Assembly (NCBI RefSeq): GCF_001898325.1
Contig: NZ_MKTR01000034.1
Location: 62,001 to 126,000 of the forward strand
Origin: Microbacterium sp. 67-17
Lineage (GTDB): Bacteria; Actinomycetota; Actinomycetes; Actinomycetales; Microbacteriaceae
Reading direction: 5' to 3'
DNA: 64,000 nucleotides
The position numbers were made by a program, and so were the translations under genes. Shown piece after piece: positions 48,113 to 60,457 of the stretch (position 1 is its first letter; each line of letters opens with the position of its first letter). The notes below the pieces were generated by a model, which was given only the letters and a program-made list of their open reading frames with translations, was not told the DNA's origin and did no database searches.

Positions 48113-49683
48113 CCGCCCTCGTTCCGCTTCTGGTCACCCTGCCCCTGCTGGGTGCAGCTATCGCCCTCATCGCCGGCCGCCACCGTCGAGTTCAGGTGGG
48201 CGTTTCGGTCGTCACTCTCGTCCTGACCCTCGCGATCGCGACAGTGCTGCTGGTCGCCGTCGACGCGTCGAACCTCCCCTTCGCGGTGTCGGTGGGAGGC
48301 TGGCCCGTCCCGTTCGGGATCGTGCTCTATGTCGATCGCCTTGCCGCGCTGCTCGTCATGGTCTCCAGCGTCGTGCTACTTGCCGTGCTCCTGTTCTCGA
48401 TCGGGCAGGGAGCCGCGGACGGCGACGACGACACCCCGGTCTCGATCTTCCACCCGACGTACCTCATCCTCGCGGCGGGCATCTTCGTCGCCTTCACCGC
48501 GGGCGACCTGTTCAACCTCTACGTCGGCTTCGAGATCCTGCTCGTCGCGTCGTACGTGCTCATCACCCTCGGAAACAGTGAGCAACGCATCCGTGCGGGC
48601 ATTACGTACATCGTCGTCTCCCTGGTCTCGTCGATCCTGTTCCTCTCGGCGATCGCGATGATCTACGGCGCGACAGGCACGGTCAACATGGTCCAGCTCG
48701 CGGACCGGATGACGCAGCTGCCGCAGGAGACGCAGTACGTGCTGCACGTCATGCTGCTTCTTGCCTTCGCGATCAAGGCAGCGGTCTTCCCGGTGTCGTT
48801 CTGGCTCCCCGACTCCTATCCGACGGCTCCTGCGCCGGTGACTGCTGTGTTCGCGGGCCTGCTGACGAAGGTCGGCGTCTATGCGATCATCCGCACCGAG
48901 ACCCAGATCTTCCTCGAGAACGACCTCAATACGATCCTGCTCATCGCCGCGCTCGCGACGATGGTGATCGGCATCCTGGGCGCCGTCGCGCAGGCTGAAC
49001 TCAAGCGGATCCTGTCGTTCACCCTGGTCAGCCACGTCGGGTACATGATCTTCGGGATCGCGATCGCGACACCCGCGGCGATCGGGGCGACCATCTACTA
49101 CATGGTCCACCACATCGTGGTGCAGACCACGCTCTTCCTCGCGGTGGGCCTGGTCGAGCGCCGGGCCGGCAGCACCTCGATCCTCAAGGTCAAGGGGCTC
49201 ATGCGAGCAGCCCCCGTCATCGCGCTGCTGTACTTCATCCCGGCGGTGAACCTCGGGGGTCTGCCGCCCTTCTCGGGCTTCATCGGCAAGTACGCGTTGT
49301 TCGATGCGGGCGCTGCCGTCGGCACACCGTTGATGATGACCCTGATCGTCGCCGGTATCGCGACGAGCCTGCTCACCCTGTATGCGCTCATGCGAGCGTG
49401 GAACCTCTCGTTCTGGCGAGAGGATGACGATTCCAGCGAGACCTCACAGCGCACGGCTTACCTGCAGGCTGCTCCCGCAGCGACGACGATCACCGAACGC
49501 CGCGTGATTCCGCGCATCATGACGGCAGCCACCGCGGGGATGGTCGCGGTCAGCGTCGCACTGACCGTCTTTGCGGGGCCGCTGTATGAGATCTGCGCTC
49601 GTGTGGGCGGCGCGCTGCTGGAGCCGATCACCGTCGTCCAGCTCGATGAATCGGTCGACATGAGCGGGGAGGTGCAGCCGTGA
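48109..49683 (+). CDS. mnhD: Mrp Na+/H+ antiporter subunit D
   Basis: A 524-residue NuoN/NuoM-like membrane subunit with about 14 helices. KAAVFPVSFWLPDSYPTAPAP carries the conserved Lys for proton translocation; HHIVVQTTLFLAVGLVE and GLPPFSGFIGKYALF are also typical. ATG at 48109 overlaps the mnhC stop (ATGA), so the longer open frame upstream is not used. Confidence 0.94.
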   Translation: MTALVPLLVTLPLLGAAIALIAGRHRRVQVGVSVVTLVLTLAIATVLLVAVDASNLPFAVSVGGWPVPFGIVLYVDRLAALLVMVSSVVLLAVLLFSIGQGAADGDDDTPVSIFHPTYLILAAGIFVAFTAGDLFNLYVGFEILLVASYVLITLGNSEQRIRAGITYIVVSLVSSILFLSAIAMIYGATGTVNMVQLADRMTQLPQETQYVLHVMLLLAFAIKAAVFPVSFWLPDSYPTAPAPVTAVFAGLLTKVGVYAIIRTETQIFLENDLNTILLIAALATMVIGILGAVAQAELKRILSFTLVSHVGYMIFGIAIATPAAIGATIYYMVHHIVVQTTLFLAVGLVERRAGSTSILKVKGLMRAAPVIALLYFIPAVNLGGLPPFSGFIGKYALFDAGAAVGTPLMMTLIVAGIATSLLTLYALMRAWNLSFWREDDDSSETSQRTAYLQAAPAATTITERRVIPRIMTAATAGMVAVSVALTVFAGPLYEICARVGGALLEPITVVQLDESVDMSGEVQP

Positions 49684-50255
49684 CAGATCGCTTCCCCGAG
49701 CCCGTCGGCTTCTTCACGGCCATCTGGCGACAGCTTCCCGTCCTGTTGTGGCTGACGGTGCTGTGGATGCTGCTGTGGGGACAGTTCACAGTGCTCGCCT
49801 TCCTCACCGGGCTTGTCGCCGCCATCGCGGTCACTACCGTCTTCCACCTGCCGGTGGTCGAGCTGTCGCGGCGGCTGAACCTCTGGTACGCGCTGGTATT
49901 TGTCGTCACCTTCCTCGGGGGGCTGGTGCGCGGCTCGCTGAGTGTCGCGTGGCAGGTGCTCGACCTGCGTCGACAGCCCGGCACTGCAGTGATCGGCGTG
50001 CAGCTGCGTACCGACGATGACCTGCTGATGGCTCACACCGCGATCACCTGCTCGCTAATTCCCGGCTCGCTCGTGCTGGATGCCGACCGCGATCGCCGCA
50101 TCCTCTACCTGCACATCATCGGCGTGCGCGGCGAGAAGGAGATCGAAGCCAATCGGCGTGAGACGCTCCTGTGGGAGGCGCGCCTGACCCGGGCGTTCGG
50201 GTCGCGCGAGCAGCTGCAGCGACTGCGGCAGGCCCAGGAAGCGGAGGTGTCATGA
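49680..50255 (+). CDS. mnhE: Mrp Na+/H+ antiporter subunit E
   Basis: A 191-residue membrane subunit with two or three N-terminal helices and a soluble C-terminal part. The family stretch ITCSLIPGSLVLDADRD followed by LYLHIIGV is clear. GTG at 49680 overlaps the mnhD stop. Confidence 0.92.
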   Translation: MTDRFPEPVGFFTAIWRQLPVLLWLTVLWMLLWGQFTVLAFLTGLVAAIAVTTVFHLPVVELSRRLNLWYALVFVVTFLGGLVRGSLSVAWQVLDLRRQPGTAVIGVQLRTDDDLLMAHTAITCSLIPGSLVLDADRDRRILYLHIIGVRGEKEIEANRRETLLWEARLTRAFGSREQLQRLRQAQEAEVS

Positions 50256-50527
50256 CGGTTTCGACGATCCTGATCATCGCCATCTATGTCGCGTTTACAG
50301 CAGCGGCGCTCATCACGCTCTGGCGCATCGTCGCGGGCCCCTCGATCCTCGACCGCGCTGTCGCGTCCGATGTGCTGCTGACCGAGGTCGTCTGCATCCT
50401 CGGCGCTGACATGGTGATCGGACACCACACCCGCACGCTGCCCGTCTTGCTCATCATCGCGGCGGTCGGCATCTTCGGATCGATCGCGATCGCTCGGTTC
50501 GTCGCCCGAAAGGACGTGACGAAATGA
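50252..50527 (+). CDS. mnhF: Mrp Na+/H+ antiporter subunit F
   Basis: A 91-residue membrane subunit with three helices and the typical LWRIVAGPSILDRAVASDVL. ATG at 50252 overlaps the mnhE stop; the open frame upstream is a shadow of mnhE. Confidence 0.92.
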   Translation: MTVSTILIIAIYVAFTAAALITLWRIVAGPSILDRAVASDVLLTEVVCILGADMVIGHHTRTLPVLLIIAAVGIFGSIAIARFVARKDVTK

Positions 50528-50910
50528 CGGATGCTGAGATCGCGGCACTTCTTGACGGGACGGCCCTCGTGCTGATCCTGATCGGCGCAGTGCTGTGCCT
50601 GACGGCAGCGATCGGACTCGCGAGGTTCCGCGACGTCCCGAGCCGTCTTCATGCCGCGACCAAGCCCCAGGTCCTGGGTGTCATTCTGATCTGTCTCGCG
50701 ATCGCCCTTGCGCAGCGCAGTTGGGCAGTGGTCGCGTTCATCGTGCCGATCATCCTGATCCAGCTCGCGGCATCGCCGCTTGCCGCTCATATGGTGGGGC
50801 GCCAGGCTTACCGCAACCGCACGATGGACGTCGATGACCTCGTCGTCGACGAACTCGCCGACGCCGAGATCGAGACCTCCCGCCCCGAGACGGGCGCTGA
50901 TCCCGGGTGA
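50524..50910 (+). CDS. mnhG: Mrp Na+/H+ antiporter subunit G
   Basis: A 128-residue subunit with three helices and the signature AIGLARFRDVPSRLHAATKP. The C-terminal tail is acidic. It closes the operon; a 27-base gap separates it from the convergent acylase gene. Confidence 0.92.
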   Translation: MTDAEIAALLDGTALVLILIGAVLCLTAAIGLARFRDVPSRLHAATKPQVLGVILICLAIALAQRSWAVVAFIVPIILIQLAASPLAAHMVGRQAYRNRTMDVDDLVVDELADAEIETSRPETGADPG

Positions 50911-50937
50911 GGCCGAGTTCACCGGTTCGGCTGAGGG

Positions 50938-53529
50938 TCAGTTCGCCGGTTCGAGAGTGAGGGTGTGCTCGGTGGCAGCGGTCACGGCATCCGGAGAGAA
51001 AGCCCAGGGCGAGAGTCCCGCCGCCTGCCACGTTGCTGTCTGGTCGGTGTAGTTCTCGTGGAACGCGTGACCGCTGGCGCCGGTCAGGTGATTCCAGCCT
51101 GACGCGTCGAAATCACTCAGATCGACGACCATTCGCATCGACGGCACCGTCGTCGTCGCGAAGCCCTCACCGAGCGGCCATCCCGTCGCATTGACCACCG
51201 AGGAGCCGCCACCCACCGGGAACGGACCGCGGTTGAACAGCGCTTCGATCGGCGCGATATCCGAAGTTCCGAACGTCTCATGGGTGAGTGTGATCGCGTG
51301 CAGGGTGCCCCACCGCCACTGCAGGGGATTCGATCCCTGCGCCCTGGTGAGGATCTCGGTGGCGCTTCGTGCGCTGGTTTCCAGCATCTCTCGCTGGCCC
51401 GACACGCCGATCTCCGTGTTCGTCCACCAGGCAGAGCCGGGCTCAGCGAGCAGGTTCTGCACCACCAGGAACTGCCGCGACTGGCTCGTCAGGGGCACGG
51501 GCGCGGAGCGTCCCCGGGTGAACAGGTTCTGCGCAAGCTCGTCCCACACGACGTTCGCGAAGGCGGCGGCCGACGAGTCGGCGTCGTTCTGGGCGTCCCA
51601 CTGCCGCAGCAGGTCGAGTGCGGCATCCGTTGCCTCGTCACCAGTGCGAAGGTTCTCGAAGGCAGTGATGAGCGTCTTGCCGATCTCGGACTGGTTGTCG
51701 GCCTGGATGCCGCGCATCACCTCGGCGGTGACGGGCCCCTCGGCGATGGCTCGCTGCAGCAGTTCATCGATGCGGGCTGCGCGCCATCCGTCGTCCCAGT
51801 CCCGCGTGAGGAAGTAGGGGTAGTTCTGGTCGACGATCGCGTTGTTTGCGGTCACGATGTAGCCTGCGTCCGGGTTGTAGGCCACCGGCAGGTCAGCGAA
51901 CGGGATGTAACCCTGCCAGTCGTAGGCCGAGTCCCACCCGGGCTGGGGCATCGACCCGTCGCCGGCGCCGCGAATCGGAAGCTGCCCCGGCGTCTGGTAG
52001 CCGATGTTGCCGGCGATATCCGCGTAGATGAGGTTCTGGGCCGGCACGACGAACTTCTCGGCGGCTGCGCGGAAGCCGGTGAAATCCGTGGCAGCGTTCA
52101 GCTCGAAGATCGCAGTAGCCGTCGTTCCCGGCTGCAGTGCGGTCCACTGGATGCTGACGGCGGTCTCGCCGTCGGGCTCAGCCGCCGGGGTGGCTGCGGC
52201 GCCTGCTGTGCCGACCACGGGGTCGGCGGCGATCGCGTCGAAGTCCGGGGTCAGACCCGAAATGATCGGGCCGTGCACCGTCGAGCGGATCGTCAGCTCG
52301 ACGTCCTCGCCCCCGGCCACCTTCAGCGTCTCGGTGCGGGTGTCGAGGTCGACGAGCCCGCCGTCTCGCCAGTACTGGTCGCCGTCGAGCTTCTCGATGT
52401 AGAGGTCGACGACATCTGTCGTGAGGTTGGTGAAACCCCAGGCGATCGACGCGTTGTGCCCGATGATGATGCCGGGCACGCCCGAGAAGCTGAAGCCGCT
52501 GACATCGAACGGACACGTGTCGCTTGGGGCGGAGCAGCGCAGACCGGTCTGGTACCAGACGCTCGGTAGGGAGGCTCCGAGGTGGGGGTCGTTGGCCAGC
52601 AGCGGCATCCCGGTGTCGGTGTAGTGGCCCGCCACGACCCAGGAGTTCGAACCGATACCCTCGCCCGCATCACCGATCAGCGTCGAGACGGCGCTCACGA
52701 CGTCTGACACCTCGCTCCAGCGGATGCCGGCCGCAGCTGCTTGCGCTGGCTCGGTAGCCGCCGGAACGTCGGTGATCTGCGGCACGATGACCGGGTTCTC
52801 GTCGTACGGGTACGGCGGGTAGAGCTCGAGGAGCTCCTCGTCGGTGTAGTCGGTGGCCAGCAGCGCCCGCTCGGTTTCGGTCTCGATGTTCGACCGGAGG
52901 TCCCAGGCCATGGCCTTGAGCCACGCCACCGAGTCGGCGGGAGTCCACGGTTCGATCTCGTAGTCGGCACTCTGCAGGCCCAGAACTGCATACTCCAGCG
53001 AAACATCTGCCGCGTCGCGGTTCGCGAGATACGCGTTCACTCCGTCGGCGTAGGCCTGGTAGTACGAGACGGTCGTCTCATCGAGCGCCGCCACTTCCTG
53101 CTCGGCGATCGTGCGCCAGCCGAGGGTCCGCAGGAACGCATCGGTGCCGACCTGGGACTCACCGAACAGCTCTGAGAGGCGGCCACTGGTCACGTGGCGG
53201 CGGAAGTCCATCTCCCAGAAGCGATCCTGGGCGTGCACGTACCCTTGCGCGAAGAAGAGGTCGTCGGTGGAGCCCGCCGTGATCGTCGGGATGCCGAGTT
53301 CGGAGCGTTGCACGGTGACGGTGCCCGACAGTCCGTCCAGAGCGATCGTTCCCTCGGCCTGGGGGAACGATCGATTCACGAACCACACGCCGACTCCCGC
53401 GGCAACAAGCGCGAGCACGACGAGCCCCACGAACACGCTGTAGGCGATGAGGCCGATGCGGCGGCCGAGGCGCGGGCGGGTCGGCGCCTCGGGGGCATCG
53501 CCGACAACGGCGGCTACGGTCTTCGACAT
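50938..53529 (-). CDS. Penicillin acylase-family Ntn hydrolase
   Basis: A protein of about 863 residues with one N-terminal membrane helix (GLIAYSVFVGLVVLALVAAG) and an outside-facing hydrolase made as a precursor. Self-cleavage is expected before the serine in GSNSWVVAG, which becomes the N-terminal nucleophile of the beta subunit. NDPHLGASLPSVWY and HNASIAWGFTNL are family hallmarks. Members cleave amides such as penicillins or acyl-homoserine lactones; the substrate here is unknown. ATG at 53529 is preferred to GTG/ATG starts further up. Confidence 0.88.
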   Translation of the reverse strand: MSKTVAAVVGDAPEAPTRPRLGRRIGLIAYSVFVGLVVLALVAAGVGVWFVNRSFPQAEGTIALDGLSGTVTVQRSELGIPTITAGSTDDLFFAQGYVHAQDRFWEMDFRRHVTSGRLSELFGESQVGTDAFLRTLGWRTIAEQEVAALDETTVSYYQAYADGVNAYLANRDAADVSLEYAVLGLQSADYEIEPWTPADSVAWLKAMAWDLRSNIETETERALLATDYTDEELLELYPPYPYDENPVIVPQITDVPAATEPAQAAAAGIRWSEVSDVVSAVSTLIGDAGEGIGSNSWVVAGHYTDTGMPLLANDPHLGASLPSVWYQTGLRCSAPSDTCPFDVSGFSFSGVPGIIIGHNASIAWGFTNLTTDVVDLYIEKLDGDQYWRDGGLVDLDTRTETLKVAGGEDVELTIRSTVHGPIISGLTPDFDAIAADPVVGTAGAAATPAAEPDGETAVSIQWTALQPGTTATAIFELNAATDFTGFRAAAEKFVVPAQNLIYADIAGNIGYQTPGQLPIRGAGDGSMPQPGWDSAYDWQGYIPFADLPVAYNPDAGYIVTANNAIVDQNYPYFLTRDWDDGWRAARIDELLQRAIAEGPVTAEVMRGIQADNQSEIGKTLITAFENLRTGDEATDAALDLLRQWDAQNDADSSAAAFANVVWDELAQNLFTRGRSAPVPLTSQSRQFLVVQNLLAEPGSAWWTNTEIGVSGQREMLETSARSATEILTRAQGSNPLQWRWGTLHAITLTHETFGTSDIAPIEALFNRGPFPVGGGSSVVNATGWPLGEGFATTTVPSMRMVVDLSDFDASGWNHLTGASGHAFHENYTDQTATWQAAGLSPWAFSPDAVTAATEHTLTLEPAN

Positions 53530-53624
53530 TGAAGCCTCTCGGGAGAGCCGGGCGGACACGGGGTCGCAGTCGATCTGGGCTCCCGTGTCAGGTGGTCATC
53601 CTAGCCCGCGCTGCCGCGTTCGGG

Positions 53625-55436
53625 TCAGCCGATGAGGCTCGGCTGGAGGTCCCGCAGAGTCCTCCCGTGCGTCATCCGAGCGACCCCGATCGCCGCGAGC
53701 GTGAGTCCGCCCAGGAGCCACAGGCTCAGGATGCCGAGGTCGGTGCCGACGCGGGCAATGTCGCCGCCGTACATGAGCTGGCGCATCCCGTCGACGACGT
53801 ACCCCATGGGCAGGATGTGGTGCAGCCAGGTCAGCGGCTCGGGCAGTGTCTGCCACGGGAAGGTTCCGCCGGCCGTCACGAGCTGCAGCACCATGAGCAC
53901 GAGCCCCAGGAACTGACCGACCGACCCGAGCCACACGTTCAGGGCAAGGATGATCGCGGCGTAGGTGAGTGAGGCGAATACCATCACGCCGAGGGTCGCC
54001 AACGGATGCGTGAACGTGAAGCCGAGGGCCGCAGCGAGGATGCCGAACAGGGCGAGCATCTGCAGTCCGCCGAGGAGCCCCGGGGTGAGCCATCCGGCGA
54101 GGGTGACCCTGACCGGCGAGTGCAGGGCTGTCACGGCGCGGCGCGAGATCGGCTTCACGATCAGGAAGAGCGCGTAGATGCCGATCCATCCGGCAAGTGC
54201 TGCGAAGAATGGGGCAAGGCCCGCACCGTAGTCTCCCGCTGCGGCGACCTTGCCTGTCTCCACCGCGACCGGATCGGCGATCGTCTTCGCTTGCGCGTCC
54301 CGAAGTGCGGCATCCGAATCGGGAATCTGCGCGACGCCCGAGGCAAGACCGTCGCGCAGCGTTGCCGCTCCCTCGTCGAGCTGCGTCAGACCCTCGGCCA
54401 GAGTCTGGGACGCGGCATCCAGCTGCACCGCGCCGCTGGCGGCATCCTGGAGCCCGCCGGAGAGCTGCTGTGCGCCGGCAGCCACCTGCGCGGCGCCGGC
54501 TGCCAGAGCATCGACGGATGATGCCGCGCTCTGCACCTGCGCGTTGGCGTTCTGCACGGCTCCGGCAAGCGGGTCGAGGCGCGCGAGTACGGCATCGATC
54601 TCGGCAGGGGTGAGGCCCTCGGCGGTCAGCGCGTCGATGATGTCCTGGCGAACCGCCGGGAGCGCGTTGACCGCCTGCTGGCTGGCGGCGCTGGCTCGGC
54701 CCGCGTACCCCGCCAGTGTCGCGGTTCCCTGGGAGACCTGCGCCGCACCGTCAGCCAGGCTCGGGGCGGCGTCCGCGAGTTGCGTGACCCCGGATGAGAG
54801 CTGGGCAGCCCCGTCGGCGAGGCGCGCGGATCCGTCGGATGCCTGCGCCGTGCCGTCGGTCAGCTGCGTCGCACCGGTGACGGCATCCTGCAGGTTCGAA
54901 CGGATGTCGGCGATCCCCGAGAGCAAGCGCGACGCCGCCTCTTGTCCGACAAGTTGCGCCACTGACGCACGAATCTTCTCGATCGCCTGGTCGCCGATCG
55001 TGGAGGCGAGGTAGTTGTTGGCGTCGTTGGTCTCGAGTTCGAGGCGAGCCTGGTGCGGATCGCTGCCCGAGGTCGACACCAGTGCCCTCGAGAAGTCGGC
55101 CGGGATCGTCACGATGAAGTCCACGGAGCCGTCGGTCAGAGCCTTCTCGGCAGCACCGGCCTCGAGCGACTGCCAGTCGAAGCTGCCGTCCCGGAGGAGG
55201 TTGTCGGCGACCTCGTCGCCGTAGTTCACGCTCGCGCCGTCGTTCTCAGCTCCCGTGTCGAGATTCACGAGGGCAACCGGCACCTCGCTGAGCCGGCCGT
55301 ACGGGTCTTGATTTGCCCACAGGTAGACGCCTCCGTAGAGCACGGGCACCAGCATGAGCGCCACGAGGGCGAGGACCGACATGCGCGTCGCGGTCAGCCG
55401 CCGAAGCTCCGCCGCGATCATGGCCGGGACCTTCAT
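53625..55436 (-). CDS. YhgE/Pip-family membrane protein
   Basis: A 603-residue protein. An N-terminal helix (SVLALVALMLVPVLYGGVYLW) is followed by the family's extracytoplasmic region (PYGRLSEVPVALVNLDTGAENDG-type start). A long stretch rich in Ala/Ser/Gly/Gln follows, built from heptad-like units (LADGAAQLSSGVTQLADAAP). Five or six C-terminal helices resemble ABC-2 permeases. YhgE/Pip proteins are linked to export and serve as phage receptors in lactococci. The start overlaps the upstream ATPase-like gene (ATGA), so it is probably its membrane partner. Confidence 0.88.
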   Translation of the reverse strand: MKVPAMIAAELRRLTATRMSVLALVALMLVPVLYGGVYLWANQDPYGRLSEVPVALVNLDTGAENDGASVNYGDEVADNLLRDGSFDWQSLEAGAAEKALTDGSVDFIVTIPADFSRALVSTSGSDPHQARLELETNDANNYLASTIGDQAIEKIRASVAQLVGQEAASRLLSGIADIRSNLQDAVTGATQLTDGTAQASDGSARLADGAAQLSSGVTQLADAAPSLADGAAQVSQGTATLAGYAGRASAASQQAVNALPAVRQDIIDALTAEGLTPAEIDAVLARLDPLAGAVQNANAQVQSAASSVDALAAGAAQVAAGAQQLSGGLQDAASGAVQLDAASQTLAEGLTQLDEGAATLRDGLASGVAQIPDSDAALRDAQAKTIADPVAVETGKVAAAGDYGAGLAPFFAALAGWIGIYALFLIVKPISRRAVTALHSPVRVTLAGWLTPGLLGGLQMLALFGILAAALGFTFTHPLATLGVMVFASLTYAAIILALNVWLGSVGQFLGLVLMVLQLVTAGGTFPWQTLPEPLTWLHHILPMGYVVDGMRQLMYGGDIARVGTDLGILSLWLLGGLTLAAIGVARMTHGRTLRDLQPSLIG

Positions 55437-56147
55437 GAGTGATCCTCCTCGGCATCGTCGAAGCTCGTGGGCGCCGGGTCCTCCAGCGCCGGGGGGTCAG
55501 CGAGCTCGGAACCTGGAATCGCCTCGGAAATGCTCTCGACGTCGTGGGGGCCGAGCTCGGCGCGGGGCGCGACGTCGGCGAGCACCGCGCCGGACGCGGC
55601 CCCGGCGATCACCAGAACGCTCGTGCCGCGGTCGGCGAATCCGACGGCGATCTGCCACCATCGCTCCGGGTGGCCGCCGTGGCGATCGGGGGAGACGACG
55701 ACGAGACCTTCGACGCCGGGACGCAGGATCGCGAGCTCCATCAGCAGCCGGAGCCGATCGGCAGGCGCGACATCGGCGATCGGCAAGCGGGACAGACCCG
55801 CGGCATCGTGCGTCAGGAGCCACTGCTTCACTGCTCGAGGCGAGGCAGGGTGACCCGCGAACATGAGTTCCTCGGCGACGATGCCCCACACGGTGACGTT
55901 GGGCGCGGGATCGCTGACATCCGGCGCGTCGACCAGGGCGACTCGTCGACGCAGCGCGCCACGGTCTGCAACCCCGTCGATCCGGACAGTGCCGGTATCG
56001 GGTGTCATCCTGCCCGCCGCGATGAGACCGAGAACGGTGGGGCGTTGTTCGGTTTCGGCGACGGCGAGTCTGGCGACACGGTTGCCGTAGCTGAGACTCA
56101 TGTGCGGGAGGGCGATGCCGCGCCGGCCCTTGCTGACGTCGGAGAGT

Positions 56148-56158
<11 letters not shown>
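55433..56158 (-). CDS. Degenerate ABC-type ATPase homologue (no Walker A)
   Basis: A protein of about 241 residues aligned by eye to ABC transporter ATP-binding subunits: the LGLIAAGRMTPDTGTVRIDG stretch matches the segment after Walker A. The GXXGXGK(S/T) loop itself is missing, with VAETEQRP in its place. The signature LSGGQ is replaced by PADRLRLL, and Walker B (usually LLLDEP) by LVVVSPD. ATP hydrolysis therefore looks impossible. GTG at 56158 overlaps the TetR gene by 11 bases; an internal ATG at MSLSYG is another start. It lies between a TetR gene and a YhgE/Pip gene in one apparent operon. Confidence 0.65.
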
Positions 56159-56807
<649 letters not shown>

Positions 56808-56822
56808 GCACCAATCATCGCA

Positions 56823-56848
56823 GAAAGTGCACACTGGTGTGCACTTTC
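56823..56848. promoter_or_regulatory. TetR operator
   Basis: GAAAGTGCACAC (56823-56834) and GTGTGCACTTTC (56837-56848) are perfect inverted copies with a two-base centre. It lies 15 bases upstream of the TetR ATG, between that gene and argG. Strong symmetry and position indicate the binding site of this regulator. Confidence 0.8.
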
Positions 56849-56885
56849 GCCAGCGAATGCTCAGGCACCGCCAGCTGAGCGCCTC

Positions 56886-58334
<1,449 letters not shown>

Positions 58335-58339
58335 TCAGT

Positions 58340-59059
58340 CTACTGAGCGGCGCTGCCCGCCTCGGCGGCGTCGGCACCCCGCCGACGACCCACCCAGATC
58401 ACACCGGCCGCCAGGAGCAGGATGCCGGCGGCGATGCCGACGACATAGAGTGCGACTCCGCCGTAGCCCCAGGGCTGGATGTTGGGGTTCAGGAACGGGT
58501 AGGGATACCACCACGGATTGCCGGTGCGGAAGTCGGTGACCAGCGGCCCGCGCACCAGCGTGTAGATCACCCAGACGATCGGGAAGGCGATGATCGTCCA
58601 CAGCGCACGCCAGGGAAGGCGGCGCCGTAGCGGGCCGAACAGAACGTCGAGCAGGATGAACAGGGGAGCCCAGACGTGCAGGATCTCGTTCGACCACGGA
58701 ACTGTCGATCCCTGGGGGAGCGGGATGTTTCGCAGCAGCGCGTTGTAGACGATCCCGGTGATCAGCATGTAGGTCGACACCGCGGCCAGCAGCGTGGCGA
58801 ACCACGCGGGGTCGACGCGGTCACCCCGCCAGATCAGGATCGCCCCGATCGTCAGAGCCACTGCCGCCCCGACGTTGGAGAGGATCGTGAAGAAGCTGAA
58901 GAAGTCGACGGCGGTGAGTCCGAGGGGCCAGCTGTTGCTGGCGGAGATACTCAGGGTGCGCACCAGCTGCCCGATGATTGCCGCCACGCCCGCGATGGCA
59001 GCGAGCAGCCGAAGCGTCGCCCACGCGGTGGCCCAGGCCCGTGATCTCAGCATGTGCAC
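58340..59059 (-). CDS. Pr6Pr family membrane protein
   Basis: A 239-residue protein with six predicted helices. The pattern fits the Pr6Pr/FAR-17a (AIG1-like) family: DFFSFFTILSN near residue 50, WSNEILHVWAPLFILLD in the middle, and NPWWYPYPFLNPN near the end. No function is established for bacterial members. It lies 11 bases upstream of the argG start in the same direction. The start may be ATG at 59059 or 59053. Confidence 0.8.
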   Translation of the reverse strand: MHMLRSRAWATAWATLRLLAAIAGVAAIIGQLVRTLSISASNSWPLGLTAVDFFSFFTILSNVGAAVALTIGAILIWRGDRVDPAWFATLLAAVSTYMLITGIVYNALLRNIPLPQGSTVPWSNEILHVWAPLFILLDVLFGPLRRRLPWRALWTIIAFPIVWVIYTLVRGPLVTDFRTGNPWWYPYPFLNPNIQPWGYGGVALYVVGIAAGILLLAAGVIWVGRRRGADAAEAGSAAQ

Positions 59060-59158
59060 ACGATATCGAGCGCCCTCGCCGAAGCCTTCTCGGGCCGCGA
59101 TGCGACGCGCCGATAGACTCGAGACCTACCAGCTCACGTCACCCCGGGGGAATTCGTC

Positions 59159-60445
59159 ATGCCAGGCATCGTGATCGTCGGAGTGCAGTGGGGCGACGAA
59201 GGCAAGGGCAAAGCCACCGACCTGCTCGGTGATCGCACCGATTGGGTCGTCAAGTTCAACGGTGGCAACAACGCGGGCCACACCGTCGTGATCGGCGATG
59301 AGAAGTATGCCCTGCACTTGCTGCCCTCCGGCATCCTCTCCCCCGGTGTGAACGCCGTCATCGGGAACGGGGTCGTCGTCGACCTCGAGGTTCTCTTCGG
59401 CGAGCTCGAGGCGCTGCGCGCTCGCGGCATCGACACGTCGCGGTTGAAGATCAGCTCGGCAGCCCACGTCATCACGCAGTATCACCGCACGCTCGACAAG
59501 GTCACCGAGCGCTTCCTCGGCAAGCGCCAGATCGGAACGACGGGGCGCGGTATCGGTCCGGCATATGCCGACAAGATCAACCGTGTCGGCATCCGGATGC
59601 AGGACCTGTTCGACGAGAAGATTCTGCGGCAGAAGGTCGAGGGTGCCCTCGAACAGAAGAACCACCTCCTCGTGAAGGTTTACAACCGTCGCGCGATCGA
59701 GGTCGATGAGATCGTCGAGGACCTGCTCTCGTACACTGAGCGGCTTCGCCCGATGGTGACCGACACCTCGCTCCTCCTGAACGACGCGCTCGACAGGGGT
59801 GAGCTTGTCGTCTTCGAGGGCGGTCAGGCGACCATGCTCGATGTCGACCACGGCACCTACCCGTTCGTCACGTCATCCTCGGCTACCGCGGGCGGCGCGG
59901 CGACCGGGTCCGGCGTCGGACCCAATCGCCTCGACCGGATCGTCGGTATCGTCAAGGCCTACACGACGCGCGTCGGGTCCGGGCCTTTCCCGACCGAACT
60001 CTTCGACGAGCAGGGTGAGTGGATCCGACAGCAGGGGTTCGAGTTCGGGACCACGACGGGTCGCCCCCGTCGGGTCGGCTGGTATGACGCGCCCATCACG
60101 CGGTACGCCACGCGCATCAACGGCATCACCGACCTCGTGCTCACCAAACTCGACATCCTGACCGGCCTCGAGCAGATCCCCGTGTGCGTCGCGTACGACG
60201 TCGACGGGCGCCGTTTCGACGACGTTCCCGACAATCAGTCGGACTTCCACCACGCGCGCCCGATCCTGGAGTACCTGCCCGGCTGGAGCGAGGACATCTC
60301 CGGGGCGCGCACGTTTGAGGATCTTCCGCTGGAAGCTCAGGACTACGTGCTCGCGCTCGAGGAGATGAGCGGCACCCGCATCTCGGTGATCGGTGTCGGA
60401 CCCGGTCGGGACGCGGTCATCGTCCGCCGCGACCTGGTCGACTGA
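59159..60445 (+). CDS. purA: Adenylosuccinate synthase
   Basis: A 428-residue GTP-dependent enzyme that converts IMP and aspartate to adenylosuccinate in AMP synthesis. The P-loop-like [23 protein letters not shown] and [14 protein letters not shown] are signature blocks. TAGACT at 59114-59119 may be its -10 element. A gene for a lactonase-fold protein follows after 12 bases. Confidence 0.97.
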   Translation: MPGIVIVGVQWGDEGKGKATDLLGDRTDWVVKFNGGNNAGHTVVIGDEKYALHLLPSGILSPGVNAVIGNGVVVDLEVLFGELEALRARGIDTSRLKISSAAHVITQYHRTLDKVTERFLGKRQIGTTGRGIGPAYADKINRVGIRMQDLFDEKILRQKVEGALEQKNHLLVKVYNRRAIEVDEIVEDLLSYTERLRPMVTDTSLLLNDALDRGELVVFEGGQATMLDVDHGTYPFVTSSSATAGGAATGSGVGPNRLDRIVGIVKAYTTRVGSGPFPTELFDEQGEWIRQQGFEFGTTTGRPRRVGWYDAPITRYATRINGITDLVLTKLDILTGLEQIPVCVAYDVDGRRFDDVPDNQSDFHHARPILEYLPGWSEDISGARTFEDLPLEAQDYVLALEEMSGTRISVIGVGPGRDAVIVRRDLVD

Positions 60446-60457
60446 GGTCGGCCGCGC

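Noticed and set aside
50912..50956. Near-duplicate AGTTC(A/G)CCGGTTCG segments between mnhG and the acylase gene
   Set aside because: The two copies are direct, short and span a gene end; they form no hairpin, and a chance duplication is the simplest reading.
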